From assembly GCF_032854445.1 (NCBI RefSeq), contig NC_088298.1, forward strand, positions 20,423,295 through 20,487,294: a stretch of 64,000 nucleotides of DNA. Direction: 5' to 3'. Shown here in pieces: positions 22,001 to 37,000 of this stretch. A model generated the notes under the pieces. That model was not told the DNA's origin. It saw nothing but the letters and a program-made list of their open reading frames with translations, and did no database searches. A program made the translations under genes and the position numbers. Source of the DNA: Liolophura sinensis (taxonomy: Eukaryota > Mollusca > Polyplacophora > Chitonida > Chitonidae). Numbering within the stretch: the first letter of the stretch is position 1; the number at the start of each line of letters is the position of its first letter.

Positions 22001-25000
22001 ATTCTACGTTTCTGTAGATGTGTGAACACCACTCACAAGAAACTCCAATGGATGAGAAACCTACTTAAAGGCAGACCAGTCTAAAATGAAGTATATATCA
22101 GATGAACGATCACTAAAACCTGTCCAGGAAAATAGCTGGATTTTCTTTCTTTTTTGGTCAGAATTTTTCTAACCAAATAAAACTGTGTTAAAAGATCAGA
22201 TTCTACGGTGGTTTCAAAGTCAAATCAGCGAATGCATTTTGAATGATGAAATGTAGCAGTCTAATACGTGCTTCTGTTAAGTAGCACAAGCCTTATGTGA
22301 CGTTACTGTTCCCCTTGCGGTTAGAAAAGTCCACTATTGAATAAAATATTCAAACTCATTTTAGTTGGTTTAACAAACTGTAAAAAAAAAAAAAAAAAAA
22401 AATCCAACTATTTTCCTGGACAGTTTTTAACGGCTTTTATCTGATTTATACTTCATTTTAGAGTTTCCTTTGCTTTTAAGCCTTACAGGAAGCTACAGGT
22501 AGGGTACAACTTACAGAAGTGTGTGTTGGGAGACTAGAGACACTTGTGAAGGGGGCGGGTCTGCTGGACTTCATCCCAGAGCCTTGAGCATGAGAGCGAC
22601 TGTTAGGGTAAGACTGCTGCAAGAAAACAATCACAACTGGTGACTCATACCATGATTAAACACAAGTCATATTTTAATCCCATATCCCATATGAACAGTT
22701 TACATATATTTATTTATTTTATTTGATTAAGTGTCTTACCTTGTACGGTACTTAAAAATATTTTACTTATACTACGGCACCCAGCATTACGGTGGGATAC
22801 AGGGCAGAGCCCAGAGTTAAATCCATGACCATCCTCACGTTGCAGATAGATCGAAGAGGAAGCCAGCATGAGAACTCATTCCAGAGATCGCACTGGTGAG
22901 AGGCTAATGAGGTCATTGTGCTACACTACCACATCTCATGTGCATGTATAATGAAAAACAGGAAGTTGCTCATGAAGTGGCTGGAAACCAATCAAAATAC
23001 ACAGACACTGATGAGCCCTGCTGTTGTTGTAGAACGTTTAAGATAAGTTCCATTTAATACCAGATTGTCAACTGAATGCCTGAATGTCAAATAATGTGTA
23101 ACTATCTGATTTTTATACGAATATGTGAACATTGTCCCAACATTCTAATTATTTTCTATTTCACCAGAAAAGTGCCAGGTTAGCATTGCTTTGTCATGTG
23201 GGCATAAAGAATCATGTTTTTCTCAAAATCTGCTTGCAGATAATTAAAAATCATGCGTCAGATGAGCCCACATGAAAACAGTAGATTGTTCACTTTAACA
23301 ACATCAAATCAATGATGGGAGGTAACTCTGGTGGCGCCAAAACACAATCCTTTGAGAGTTATTTCCCCTTACCTGTAGAAGTGGTTCGGAAGAAAACTGC
23401 ATCTTATGCTGGAACATGAGATTCAGTTGTTGGTTCTGTAGCTCTAAATCTTGAACTCGACCTTGTAACTTCAGGCATTCCTCACGCAGAGTCTGCAAAC
23501 AATCAAAACAGAAAATTTTTTAATTTGAGAGAATACTGGGCACAGACATACTTCCGTGATATTCCATCACTCTGCTATAGAAATCATTTGATTTATTTAT
23601 TTGATTGGTGTTTTACGTCGTATTCAAAAATATTTCACTTATACGACGGTGGCCAGCATTATGGTGGGAGGAAACCAAGCAGAGCCGAGGGAAACCCATT
23701 ACCATCTGCAGGTTACTGGCAGACCTTCCCACATTTGGCCGGAGAGGAAGCCAGCATGTGCTGGACTTGAACTCACAGCGACCGCATGGGTGAGAGGATT
23801 CACGAAGATGTTACACATGTAAAATAACCAGACATATAAGGCCGTGGTACAGTAATAGTGATGCACAGAATATTGTACGAAAAATATACGATAAAAAATG
23901 TCGTACGTAACGTGAGCTTATCTGTCCCAGCTCCTGAAAGAAATGCCAATGTGAAAAGTGGGGGTGTGGCCTACCTTTTGTCCAAGAAGAGCCTGCACCA
24001 CTTGATTGGCTATCTCATCCAGGCATTTCTCATACTGCTGTCGTTGTTGCTCATTTTCCAGCACTAGTGAGGAGTTCTCTGTTTCTATGATTCGCAGTCG
24101 CTCCAGCAGTAGTTTGGTCTTGTCACGGCTATCTGACATACACCCAGTCTACACAGGGAAAACAGAAAGAATCAGTGGTCAGTTATTAATTTATTTCATT
24201 AGAGTTTTATGTCATACTCAAGAGTAATTCACTGATACAATGGCAGTTAGCATTATGATGGGAGGAAACTAGGCAGAGCGAGGAAGAAACTGAGCAGAGC
24301 CAGGAGGAAACTGAGCAGAACCAGGAGGAAACTGAGCAGAGCCAGGAGGAAACTGAGCAGAACCAGGAGGAAACTCACAACCATTTGCAGGCTGAATACA
24401 TGATTAACGTTTAGAACCATACTTGAGAATTTATATTTATTTATTTGATTGGTGTCTTATGCCGAACTCAAAAATATTTCTCATAGCCCCTGGGATCCTA
24501 CAACCATCCACAGGTTGCTGACAGACCTCCCCACATACGGCTGGAGAGAAAGCCAGCATGAGCTGAACTTGAACTCACAGCGACTGCTTTGATGAGAGCG
24601 ATACAAACAGCTCTATACGTTGGTTGGCAGCTGTCATAGCTACCTGTACTCTGTGCTTCTTCAGTTACACCTTTACAATGACAGTCAGTTTTATATGTGG
24701 AATAAACCATCACGAATTGGCTGAAATCAAAATACTAAATCTATAAATCAGACAACCAAAACAAGCCTTCTGAAAGTATTGCTCTGCAATATTCCCCTTT
24801 CACTACCCAGGGAATGAACAGTAAACAGTAAAACAGTAACACTAAAACATGGAACCTGTTATTTATTTATTTATTTATTTATTTATCTGATTGGTGGTTT
24901 ACGCTTTACTCAAGAATATTTCACTTATACGACGGCATCCAGCATTATGGTGGGAGGAAATCAGGCAGAGCCCAGGGGAAACCCACGACCATCTGCAGGT

Positions 25001-28000
25001 TGCTGGCAGACCTTTCCACTTACAGCTGGAGTGGGAGTGGAGCTGGACTTGAACTCACAGCAACCGCATTGGTGAGAGCCTGTTATGCGCAATATCATAA
25101 TAAAAACATATGCCAACTTCCAACACTAAACATTCAAAGACAGCAAAAAGAAGTATGAAAAAAACTGTACCATATATTGTAGGAAATTTTGTTTTCAGAT
25201 TCAAATTTTCCACATTCAGAACTCCCCCCTCCATCCCCCACTCCAAAAAAGTTGATGTTGACAATATTTCAGATCTATCCGAAATACTATTATTATATAT
25301 ATATATGTGCAAATTAAAAATCATAAAAAAACAAGAAAAAATGTACTAAAAGCTGTGTGAAGACAGACTGATAGCCAGACATTTATTTACTTGTTTATTT
25401 GATTGATGTTTTACGCCGTACTGAAGAATATTTCACTTATATGAGGGTGGCCAGCACTGCGGTGGGAGGAAACCTGGCAGAGCCTGGGGGAACCCCACAA
25501 CCATCCTCAGGATGCTGGCAAACCTTCCCACTTACGACCAAGGAGGACACTTACATGAGCTGGACTTGAATTCACAGGGACTGCATTGGTGAGAGGCCTC
25601 TGGGCCATTTCACCGCACCAGCGCTAACCATCTAACCATCTTAGCCACGGAGGCCCTGATAGCTAGACAGACAGATGAGGTAGCCCCCTGTTATAGCCCC
25701 CTGTTAGAGCCCCCATTAAAGATACTGCTTACAGTGATCTAAACAGGATCTATGTGCATTTTATAGAACAACTACAGGCTATATGTGAGCTGAATGTTCT
25801 TAATTTCTCACAGATCTAAAACTTCAATCATGCGTAATAAGATTTGGAAAGTAACTTTGTTTCATCAAGTACACTGCTGCAAACCTTTGTGCAATATCTA
25901 ATGTCCTAAACTATTATAAAACTTTACAATTACTTTCTAGGTTAGCTTACAAGTCATGTATTGTACTGCCGTTACCACGGATTCCAAATCCCTAAAAAAG
26001 CATCATCATAAGGGAGTTTTAAGTGTATACCACTCTTATTACTTTTCATCTTGTCTTCTGTCAAAGAAGCGCCATGACAGGTTGAAATTCATGTTACCTT
26101 ATCCCATACCATGCATTTCTTTATTCATATAACAGATTCAGAAACTCATTAAAAACTGGTTAAATGTTGATATACCGCACACCTAAGGGAACCCCTAGAC
26201 AAGTCATAAGTACTGGTATTAAGGATTCCCAATGCTTTTTATTTGATGACAGACTGCAAAGCCCCATTGGAGCCCCTGATGAGGCAGCTCCATGTTTCAG
26301 AAGCAGCAGCAGAAGGCTCCTAACATTGCTAAGTGTACACAGAGTGATTTATAGGTGAAATGATGCCCCACTGATGGACAAAGATAGACAGCCTACTCTC
26401 TAACCCATTCCAATGAAACAGGTGTTTTCAATACCATAGCTCTTTTTTCCCCCCACTCACTCATCAGTAGCCTACCTTAAATCCCATGCCATTTTGCTCA
26501 CCAAAAAACCCCCAAGGATGTCAAATTTTTAGAAGCAATTTTGCAACGCAATCATTTCATATTTGACACCAACCTAAGTTTTCTAGGACACTTAGCTTCT
26601 GTACTGTTTGGACGTATTAAATATGACTGTATAAACACATTACCTTTCTCCAAATGCTTCAAAGTGTACAACAACACATGGCAAAACAGAAGCAGGACAG
26701 GGAATTAAGGCAGATACACCTCTTACTGTTAATTACGGTTGGACATGTACAAGAGAGCTCTCTCAAATCTCGAACTTGTTTCAAGGCAGATAAGCAAATT
26801 GAGGGTCATAGTAGACTACTACACAGAACATCTAGCTTGTGTACAGATGTTTTTTCTCTTTAACTGCCTTGTCAGCCAGGCAGGCCATGTTTCACTGTCA
26901 GATCAATTTACAACCTGTCCCTCACTCTCTTACCCCCACCCTCCACATCCCTTAACTCCTCTTCAACCCATACACCCCACTATAAAGTAAAACTGGACTC
27001 CTAGGCTCAAGTTCCACCCCGACCCTAACTCCTCAACCTTTTTGCATGTAAAGAGCAACTTTCAGAGCAAATTAATCACATTATTAATTTGACTTTGACG
27101 ACGAAACTACATTGGTTGGATTGATCAGAGTCCGGTCTTTGCAAAAAAGTACCATTTTATCAGCCTACACATACTAATGCCTTCAGAATATGCTTGAATA
27201 AACACCTGGCAAACTTGTGAAAAGGCTGAAGAATTAGAGTATATGTAGATCTACAAGTGCAGCCTTTCTCTTCTTATAGGTAAAAAAAAAACAGCATTTT
27301 TAATACAAGAAGCATCTTAATGTCACAAAATCAAACTTCGGGCACTGATGAAAACTCACATTTTTCTAAAAGGATCCCATCCTACAAATCTCAAATCACT
27401 TTCTAAGATGGATTGAACTCAGTATTTTTATACAGTAGTTAGGATGAAATTTTACCTCAAATACATTCCAACCAACATTTCCCCAATTGCCCATAAATTC
27501 TAATGCCATTAAATTCATGGACGTATTATTTCTTTTCATGTGTGGAGAGCGCCAGCTCAAAAACTGTGAGCGGATTGACTAAAGATTACACAAGAGCATT
27601 GTTTGTCAACATAAAACGAATGAATGAATTAATGAATGCTTGGGGTTTAACACTGTACTAACAATTTCAGTCATATGACGACGATGAGTCATTAGGTTTG
27701 TGTACATAGTCAACTTAAAATATATATCCCCTAACTTTCGCCTGGTACCATGCCATACCATCACATGCAACTTCCACTTTTCTCTAGAACATGTCAGAAA
27801 CCAACCTAGAATGACCAGCATTTTGTTTAAGCTGTGTTTGCTGGAACTGAATTTAATAGTCATAGCATTTTGTCATTATACTGGATAGTAACACCGAGCA
27901 AAAAGTTCTATCCAAAACAGACAAAATTTTTATATATTTTGACTAGGGGCAAAACAAACAGTGCACAAATTTATAGTGCATTAACAACATGTAACGTCTG

Positions 28001-31000
28001 TGTGGCAGTATTATCCAATCAGTGCTCCTTCACTCTTCAGTTAGAGGTAGATATTGGACCCAATTGCCCGTCTTGCGCATGTGAAGCCTACGAATCTTTC
28101 TCTGATTTTGGCAGTCCGAACCCACAGTGTGAAAAAAGTGATATATGCCTGATCATGCCCCCAGTTATTTCCCACGACTAATTCAATAACCAAAAGTAAA
28201 AGCACTACATAACACAAGAGATTTCAAAAAGCAAACCGCAACAGATTTTTATTGTAAAATTGCACAATCTCTCACATATTTCAATGTGAAAACTTGAATA
28301 TCATTTCATACTGAATATTAAAAGAAAAAAAAAAAAGACCAGTACATTTATTGTAATCATTTGCATTCTCCTGGTATATCAGCATATCTTTTCCAATTTG
28401 CATACATTTGTATATTGGACACAATTTATCAATTTCAAAACTGAAAATGGCATTTATTCAATTAGCATACTTTAAACAAAATGACTCATAGCTAATTTGC
28501 ATATTTACCACAGGTCATTTTGTAGTCAGTACACCTGAGCTTACCTGAGATTCTTTTTTCTTCACCTCGTTCAGTAACATCATATTTTCTCTCTCTAAAC
28601 AGTTCATCTGACTCCTGTATTTCTGTAGATTTGACTGGAAAAAAAAAAGCACAAAACATACAGGTATGTTATAAAGTAAAGAGAAAATTCAGCTAATATA
28701 ATATATATTTCACCTAAAATCTGGCACATAAAAATGCAATGGAGAAGAAGAAAAAGGCCCTAACATGATACTTCTGATGCCGAAACTAAAGTTTTTCTCA
28801 AAAAATTAATCAAACTTCACAGAAAAGTCTGAATATAATAAAATTGTCCTATAAGGTTGAAGAATCACTCAGAATCCAGCAAAATGTTTCATTTGAAAAC
28901 TGCAAAACTTTAGGTGACCCTAACAAATTAAAGATTTATTCCACTTGTAAAACTAAAATGGGTGTGACCTTAGCCTGTTTGTCCTTCCCATAGGCCACTT
29001 TGGCCTGTATTAGGAAGCCAGTACATTCTATTATGCCGAACAATTATAAGGTTTCGTATATTGGCTAAAGTTACGCCTCGCAGTAGCAAACAAACTAAAA
29101 TAGAGACAGTACATTATTTTGGCAATAAACATTTATTTATTTATTTATTTGATTGGTGTACTCAAGAATATTTCACTTATACGACGGAGGCCAGCATTAT
29201 AGTAGACAGAAAGCAGGCAGGGTCTGGGGGAAATCCACGACCATCCACAGGTTGCTCGCAGTCTTTCTCACGTACGATCAGAGAGGAAGCCAGCAGGCAT
29301 GAGCTGAACTTGAACTCACAGCAGCTACACTGGTGGGAGGGCGATAAATTGACTTCAACCTTAGTACAATGCGTTACAAAGGACCATTTTGTAAATGTCA
29401 AACATAGCTGACAATACTGAACGAGTCTCATGGTCGTCTTGAAAGTGCTGTCCTTGTCCTCAAAAATTGCCCTCAAAAGTGCATTTTTAGAAGCAAACAA
29501 TGGTCATAAATATAGTACTTTTGATACTGAATGTTATATTTTCCCATTGGAATATTATCCTAGATTCAGGATAAAGTTCAAAACACCTCTCAAATCAGAA
29601 TCTGACAAAATACATACCTCAGCACTGGAAGAAATTTTAGACGAAAAGCAGTTTGGAACTATAAGGTAGGCCTCTGGCAAGTCTAAGCCAATAAAATATG
29701 TCAGAGACATCATTATAAATAATTGTTTTTCTACCAAGTGCTGATCACCTTTTGATACATGGTGTCAGATGATGTCTGAAACAGCTGTGGAATATCCAGG
29801 GTTGTCCAGACTATGTCAAATATCCCCAGACAATACTACCCTCTGGCGTGAGAATGTTCAAGTGTTGATTCATTTGTCCCAAAATACAACAATGTAGAGT
29901 CAAATTAAGCGTTTGTCATTCGAACGTCTTTTGGGGTTCTGTAAACTGGGCTAAAAATGCGTTGAAAGTATTTAAGGATGTTTAATATCTGGTTATTAAA
30001 TCATGCAAATTGCTTGACTACCCTGAACCGACAACTAAAATTGAATAACTGAATTTTGACATCCTTTAATCAACATGATAATCTTTAATTTAGGCAATTA
30101 TTTTACATCTGGCAACACTTCAATATTATTTTTGATTACAAAGTCCAAATTCGCAAGGACGGCAACATCGAAGGAAAAAGTCCATGTCATATTGCCTTAT
30201 AAAACGCTCCTTAATTGAATGGCCAATTTGAAAAGATGCAAGATGTCCAAAATCTGATAGAGTTGTTTGTCACAACTAAAAAGTTGTTCGCCTGCATTGA
30301 CCTTTTAAGTTACACAAGCTTATACAGACTTCCTTCCCAATTTGTCTGTCTGTGGTCAATTTGTCGCCTTCAACCCCCAAAAGATATATATCCCCTAACT
30401 TTTCCCTGGTATCATGCCATACCACCACATGCAGCTTCCACTTTTCTTTGCAACATTTCTCTCTGCAAGAGTCAACCTAACATGGCTACCATTTCATTTC
30501 GCTGTTGTTGCTGGAAGTGAAGTCACACCATTTTGTTACTATAGTAACCTACAAAGGAGTGTGTGGTATCACTGGGCACAATGTTTTCAGTTCTATCCAA
30601 AACAGATAAACATTCTTTTATATTTTAAGCAGGTGCAAAATAACCCAGTGCAGACATTTATGGTGTATTGAGAGTCAATAATGTCTATGTGAAAGTATTA
30701 TCCAATCATTGCCCTACCACTCTTCAGTTCGGATATAGGCACAATTGCTCAAATTGTGCGAGTATAACCTTTAGTGTTACAATTTGTTTGGAACACTTAA
30801 TGAATTTCAAACCTGATCACAAAGGTCAACAAGTGGCAATATGACAACTCTGTTTTAATACCGTTGCAAGCCATAGCACTAATACCTCACTACCAAAGGC
30901 ATATGTCTTAATTTTCAATTTAGCCTAGGAGTTCACTGGTGAATACAAGCAAACAAACCTGCTCTACGAATGAATTCTCAATAAACGTAAAACATTTAAA

Positions 31001-34000
31001 AACATGAAACCAACTCTAAAAATCCTGACACTGAACCATAATCCTGAAATCTGGACAATATACACCATACTGTCTCCTTTTCCGATCAGTTTGTCACAAC
31101 AGTTTTAAGGATATTAATTGATTATGAAATGAACTTTCCAAAATAACAACAAAATTAAATAAAGAAAACAAGATTTAAATACTATACTTGATGACATGTC
31201 CCCTGAGTGTCCCCAAAACTGCAGTATCCGGTAAAGAGTCACAGGCGTTTTAACTTCCACTTGGATCTGCTATTCCTGCACAATAGCTCTTGTTAATCTG
31301 AAGGAATTCAGGACTCTTCATTCCACTAAATACTGACCAATTAAATAAGGATGCTTGGTTGACCAATGGAATGCTGGTACTCTATCATCTCATGGTCATC
31401 ATTTGTCAGGCAGTGGAGCTGTGGGAGATGGTGGTGGGGGGGAGTCTAAAAACCACCATGAGGGCAGGGGGAGGGAGTGTCAACGGTAGTGGTTGTGGAT
31501 GCTTGGGTCTATCATGCTACATTGATTGGAAAATAATTCCACTGCTGATCCCATCCTAACCACTAACAAGCAAGCAGCTAATCTCTGCATTAGCTGACAC
31601 GACCAATTTGCAGATAATATTTCTTCTCGCCACTGCACAATTAGCATGTTTCCGTGGACACGAAATCCAGATCTCTGCAGCTTTATAAAAGTGCACTTCG
31701 CGGCTTGAATTCCAACATGGCAGAAAATGGAACCGAGCTTGGTCTCCCAAAAAATAAGGCATGCAGATAATTAAAAGCTTGTTGGAGTTTGGAATTCAGG
31801 ACGGCCTATTTGGGGTCATAGAACTGGGGCGTGTAGATTGTCCGCAAACATTAAGCCTGCTGAAATGTGTCCGATCCGATACATGGCAAACCCCCAGAGG
31901 AAATTCCATCAGCCAACATGCCTGAAATTGAAGCTACCTCCTTCTCTATCACAGTGACACTACAATTCTTCCTCGGTTTCAGGCCACTGCTTTTTGGATG
32001 GCGCATCAGGCCCAGTTTCCGTTTTGCACTTAAAAATAATCTGACCTAACACGGACAGTTCATGGAAGGGTCATCAATCAATGCACTGACAGTGACCGTC
32101 GGTCAAAAGCAACCCGCCGATATCCTGCTTAACCAAAAATATCATGACTATATTCCTGTCAGCCAGTTCTGTGTATCAACACCGCCAGCATCGGGTCATC
32201 AGAATGGTCAATATCTCCTCAACAATTTCCACACTAATGTGCTATAAAAGATTCATTATCAGTGTACTAATTGGATCTGCAACAGAAAACGGTCCCCAGT
32301 GACCCACCACATATAACGTATGATTTGACAGATATGTTTTGCACTTGTATGAATACAAATGGATTTGCACCTAATTTGCCACTGCCATATCCTACATCCA
32401 AATGTGATCTGTACCACAAATTCTGTTACTGGGCCACGCTGTCCTTAATAACTAGCCTGAATGGAATGCAAATTGCACACACTTCAAGTATATTTATTTA
32501 TTTGTTTGATTGGTGCTTTACGCCGTACTCAAGAATATTTCACTTATACGACAGCAGCCAGCATTATGGTGGGAGGAAACCGGGCAGAGCCCGGAGGAAA
32601 CCCATGACCATCCGCAGGTTGCAGCCACTTCAAGTTTATAATTTTGTCACACGCATGTTTGTTTGTGTACATGAAACAGTCTTTTTTTTACATAAGTGTT
32701 TCAAACATTCTGGACACATCAGCTAAAACTTTTTAGGCTTCGATCTCCATAAATTGACTAAACTGTCTGCTTTACTCTACCAAGAACGAACAGTTAGCCA
32801 CACAAAATTGTTTCCGAAGTTTGCACACGGAACATAAAGAAGCCATAAAAACCATGGAACTAGAAATTAAGCAAACCTTGCAGCGCAAATTATGATGGGC
32901 CAAAAACACATATTTCCTACGAATTGGAAAACCACCTACGTTTAAGCATTCAAGTCTAATGTGAGACATCTTCCAAACATCACCTAATTAAGCCAGATGA
33001 GCATACAGATGCACGTACAGGTGACACATCTGGCCAAGACTCAACGGTATGCTAGGCTATAATATTTAACAAGCAACCATTAACGGTAAAATAAAACATG
33101 ATACATCTGAATCATGTAAAAAAAAAAAAGTAAAAAAAAAAAGAAAACTGAAACTACAGGTAGGAAACACAACATTACAAAACACGATCTAAATCAGTGT
33201 CAATCTGATTTTTTTTTTCTTGCGGGGGGGGGGGGGGGGGGGAGGGGAATAAAACAGTTAGATTTGGCCACAGAATAATAATTGATCAGTATAAACTGGT
33301 AATTAACCTTAACTTTATAGTGACAAGTTATTTATGGTATTAACGATTTACCCAGTAATTGAAGTATTAGGCACGCGTGTAATTGTTATTGATGGCCGCC
33401 GCGACTTTGACCGATGGGGGGTCATCTAAACAGCGTGCACACTCCATGTTATAATGGATCTGTTATGGATTAGAGAAACACAACGACAGGGGAGGATTGA
33501 GGAGCTATGTGGCGGTAATGGTAGGTAGGTAGATACATACTGTAAGTAGGCTGGGACAGAGTGTTGCTGTGTTTAAGAAAGTTAAGAAAATGATGGCAAT
33601 ACAGCACTACAAAAAGTCTAACCTGGTGCAGAAAGGAGTCTAGCTCAGCCATCAAATTACTGACCTTGAACATATTGTCATGCAACCAAGCACCTCAAAA
33701 TATCCTGACATTGTCAACACTCGTCCACTACAACAGCACAGAAGTCTAACTCGACACCTAAACACACTCCCACAGCATTACTGAATACCTCACCTTACCT
33801 GAAGACATGCTCGTTACAACAATCTAAACCAAATACAGGAATTTTCAATTCTGATGTTATGATATGATGATGATGTCCGTTTATTCTACGCCGTCATCAC
33901 TGAACTGCACTAAACTGAGGGCTAATCAGTGCATTTTAACATGGGGTGCATGGGTATATAAGTGATACTGAAAATTATCCACAAAAGATCACTTTAATTT

Positions 34001-37000
34001 ACTAAATTACCTTAAAAATCTACTAAACTAATATATTTTAGAAAAGAAAAGTCACTGATTATGGATAATATGAATTACTGTATATATCCGCTCATATTCA
34101 ACTGGACAGATTAACCCTCTGCTGCGAAAAGGCATTATCATGGCACAAAGAATTTGGTCTAGGTGCAGTTTTTAAATTAACTTAAGCTTAAGCACTCGCT
34201 GAGAGTTCAAGTCCAGATTATGCTAGCTTCCTGTCTGGCCGTATGTGGGAAGGTCTCCCAGCAACCTGCATATAGTTGTGGGTTTCCCCCTGGGCTCTGC
34301 AAAGTTTTCTCCCACCATAATGCTTACCGCTGTTGTATAAGTGAACTATTCTTCAGTATGGTGTAAAACACGAATGAAATAAATAAATAAAATGTTTAAC
34401 AGAGAACCTACATGTAAGCCACCTAATGTTTCTGATTTTGCCAATCTCACGTTGCACCGTCTTTCAACCACATGACTAGCTCTCTAGTACAGAGAGAGAC
34501 TGATTATACATTAATCCACCATAACACTGGACCAATGAGAAATACTATGAGCAGTCACAAAGCTAGGATGAAATTATCATCACCCAAATTTGACCCTTGG
34601 CTCAAATAAGCAACTAACTCAAAAAGGTCTGTCGTAAACTAAAACATTTCTGGCAAAGACTTATCCCATAAAACGGTTGCGTAACTCCACACGTCTAATT
34701 TCATTGGCTGATGAATGTTTCATTTTGGTCGGGTCAAATTTTAGTGATAAAAGTAATTATGTAAAATTAAAATCACCCCGGCAAAAGAGCTATCAATTGC
34801 ACAAGCCCCATAAAACAATGAAATCTGGCAGTAAATTTCCTTCTCAAAATGTTCGCCCAAAATACTTTTTTTTTTACGTCACAGCGACCTATTATGCGAT
34901 AATACCAAGGATGCATAATTAAATTCAACAGGACGGAAAATACTAAAAGCCCAATCCGAATAAATATGGATTTTCATAGTCAAAAATACATTTTTTTTCT
35001 CCTTCCTATTCAAGATAAAAGTAACTATTGCATAATCATCACACTGACGATAATTAAATCCACCGCTACACCGCAAATCTGCCAATTCTGGACGCTCAAT
35101 AAAACAATCGATATATTCTCATCTCTGGCATTTTAATCCCGTATTTTTTTTTTAGCAAACAAGGGCAATATGTTTATGGGTTTTGGGTTAGAGATTAATT
35201 TCCAAGCTCAGAAATTCTAGCGGAGCTTCTCACTCTGCAGCATTACTTGTTTCTAATTTCATGCAGAAATCTAATCTTTCTCGGGTTGACGCCCATTGAT
35301 TTTTCTATTTGTTTTTTTATAAAAATCTAGGCCATTTAGCGAAAGCTGTTCTGATCATGCTGACTTTAAAAAATTTTATCTGTACGGAAAGTGGAACGAG
35401 CTACCATGGACTATGTGCAGCTACTCTACGTCCCTTGGCAATAGCTTGCACTAATCACAATGACTTTAAAAAGCTTCATATGGTTAAAAAGCAGAACAAG
35501 CCACCATGGAACAGCTCACCTCATTTAGCAATAGCTTGCACTGATCATGGTGACATTATCCTCTTGAGGAGTCTAACAAGTTTTGATGGACCATACAGAA
35601 CCCAATAGTAGGGATATCTTGTATCTTGTTGAAAAGCCAAACAAGATTCCATGGACCATACAGAACCCAATAGTAGGGATATCTTGTATCTTGTTGAAAA
35701 GCCAAACAAGATTCCATGGACCATACAGAACCCAATAGTAGGGATATCTTGTATCTTGTTGAAAAGCCAAACAAGATTCCATGGACCATACAGAACCCAA
35801 TAGTAGGGATATCTTGTATCTTGTTGAAAAGCCAAACAAGATTCCATGGACCATACAGAACCCAATAGCAGGGATATCTTGTATCTTGTTGAAAAGCCAA
35901 ACAAGATTCCATGGACCATACAGAACCCAATAGTAGGGATATCTTGTATCTTGTTGAAAAGCCAAACAAGATTCCATGGACCATACAGAACCCAATAGTA
36001 GGGATATCTTGTATCTTGTTGAAAAGCCAAACAAGATTCCATGGACCATACAGAACCCAATAGTAGGGATATCTTGTATCTTGTTGAAAAGCCAAACAAG
36101 ATTCCATGGACCATACAGAACCCAATAGCAGGGATATCTTGTATCTTGTTGAAAAGCCAAACAAGATTCCATGGACCATACAGAACCCAATAGTAGGGAT
36201 ATCTTGTATCTTGTTGAAAAGCCAAACAAGATTCCATGGACCATACAGAACCCAATAGTAGGGATATCTTGTATCTTGTTGAAAAGCCAAACAAGATTCC
36301 ATGGACCATACAGAACCCAATAGCAGGGATATCTTGTATCTTGTTGAAAAGCCAAACAAGATTCCATGGACCATACAGAACCCAATAGTAGGGATATCTT
36401 GCATCTTGTTGAAAAGCCAAACAAGATTCCATGGACCATACAGAACCCAATAGCAGGGATATCTTGTATCTTTTTGAAAAGCCAAACAAGATTCCATGGA
36501 CCATACAGAACCCAATAGAAGGGATATCTTGTATCTTGTTGAAAAGCCAAACAAGTTTTGATGGACTATACAGAACCCAATAGCAGGGATATCTTGTATC
36601 TTGTTGAAAAGCCAAACAAGTTTCCATGGATCATACAGAACCCAATAGCAGGGATATCTTGTATCTTGTTGAAAAGCCAAACAAGATTCCATGGACCATA
36701 CAGAACCCAATAGCAGGGATATCTTGTATCTTGTTGAAAAGCCAAACAAGATTCCATGGACCATACAGAACCCAATAGTAGGGATATCTTGCATCTTGTT
36801 GAAAAGCCAAACAAGATTCCATGGACCATACAGAACCCAATAGCAGGGATATCTTGTATCTTTTTGAAAAGCCAAACAAGATTCCATGGACCATACAGAA
36901 CCCAATAGCAGGGATATCTTGTATCTTTTTGAAAAGCCAAACAAGATTCCATGGACCATACAGAACCCAATAGTAGGGATATCTTGCATCTTGTTGAAAA

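Noticed and set aside
31682-31770. TATAAAAG followed by an ATG in good context on the plus strand
   Set aside because: Only 16 codons before a stop and no donor; likely chance.
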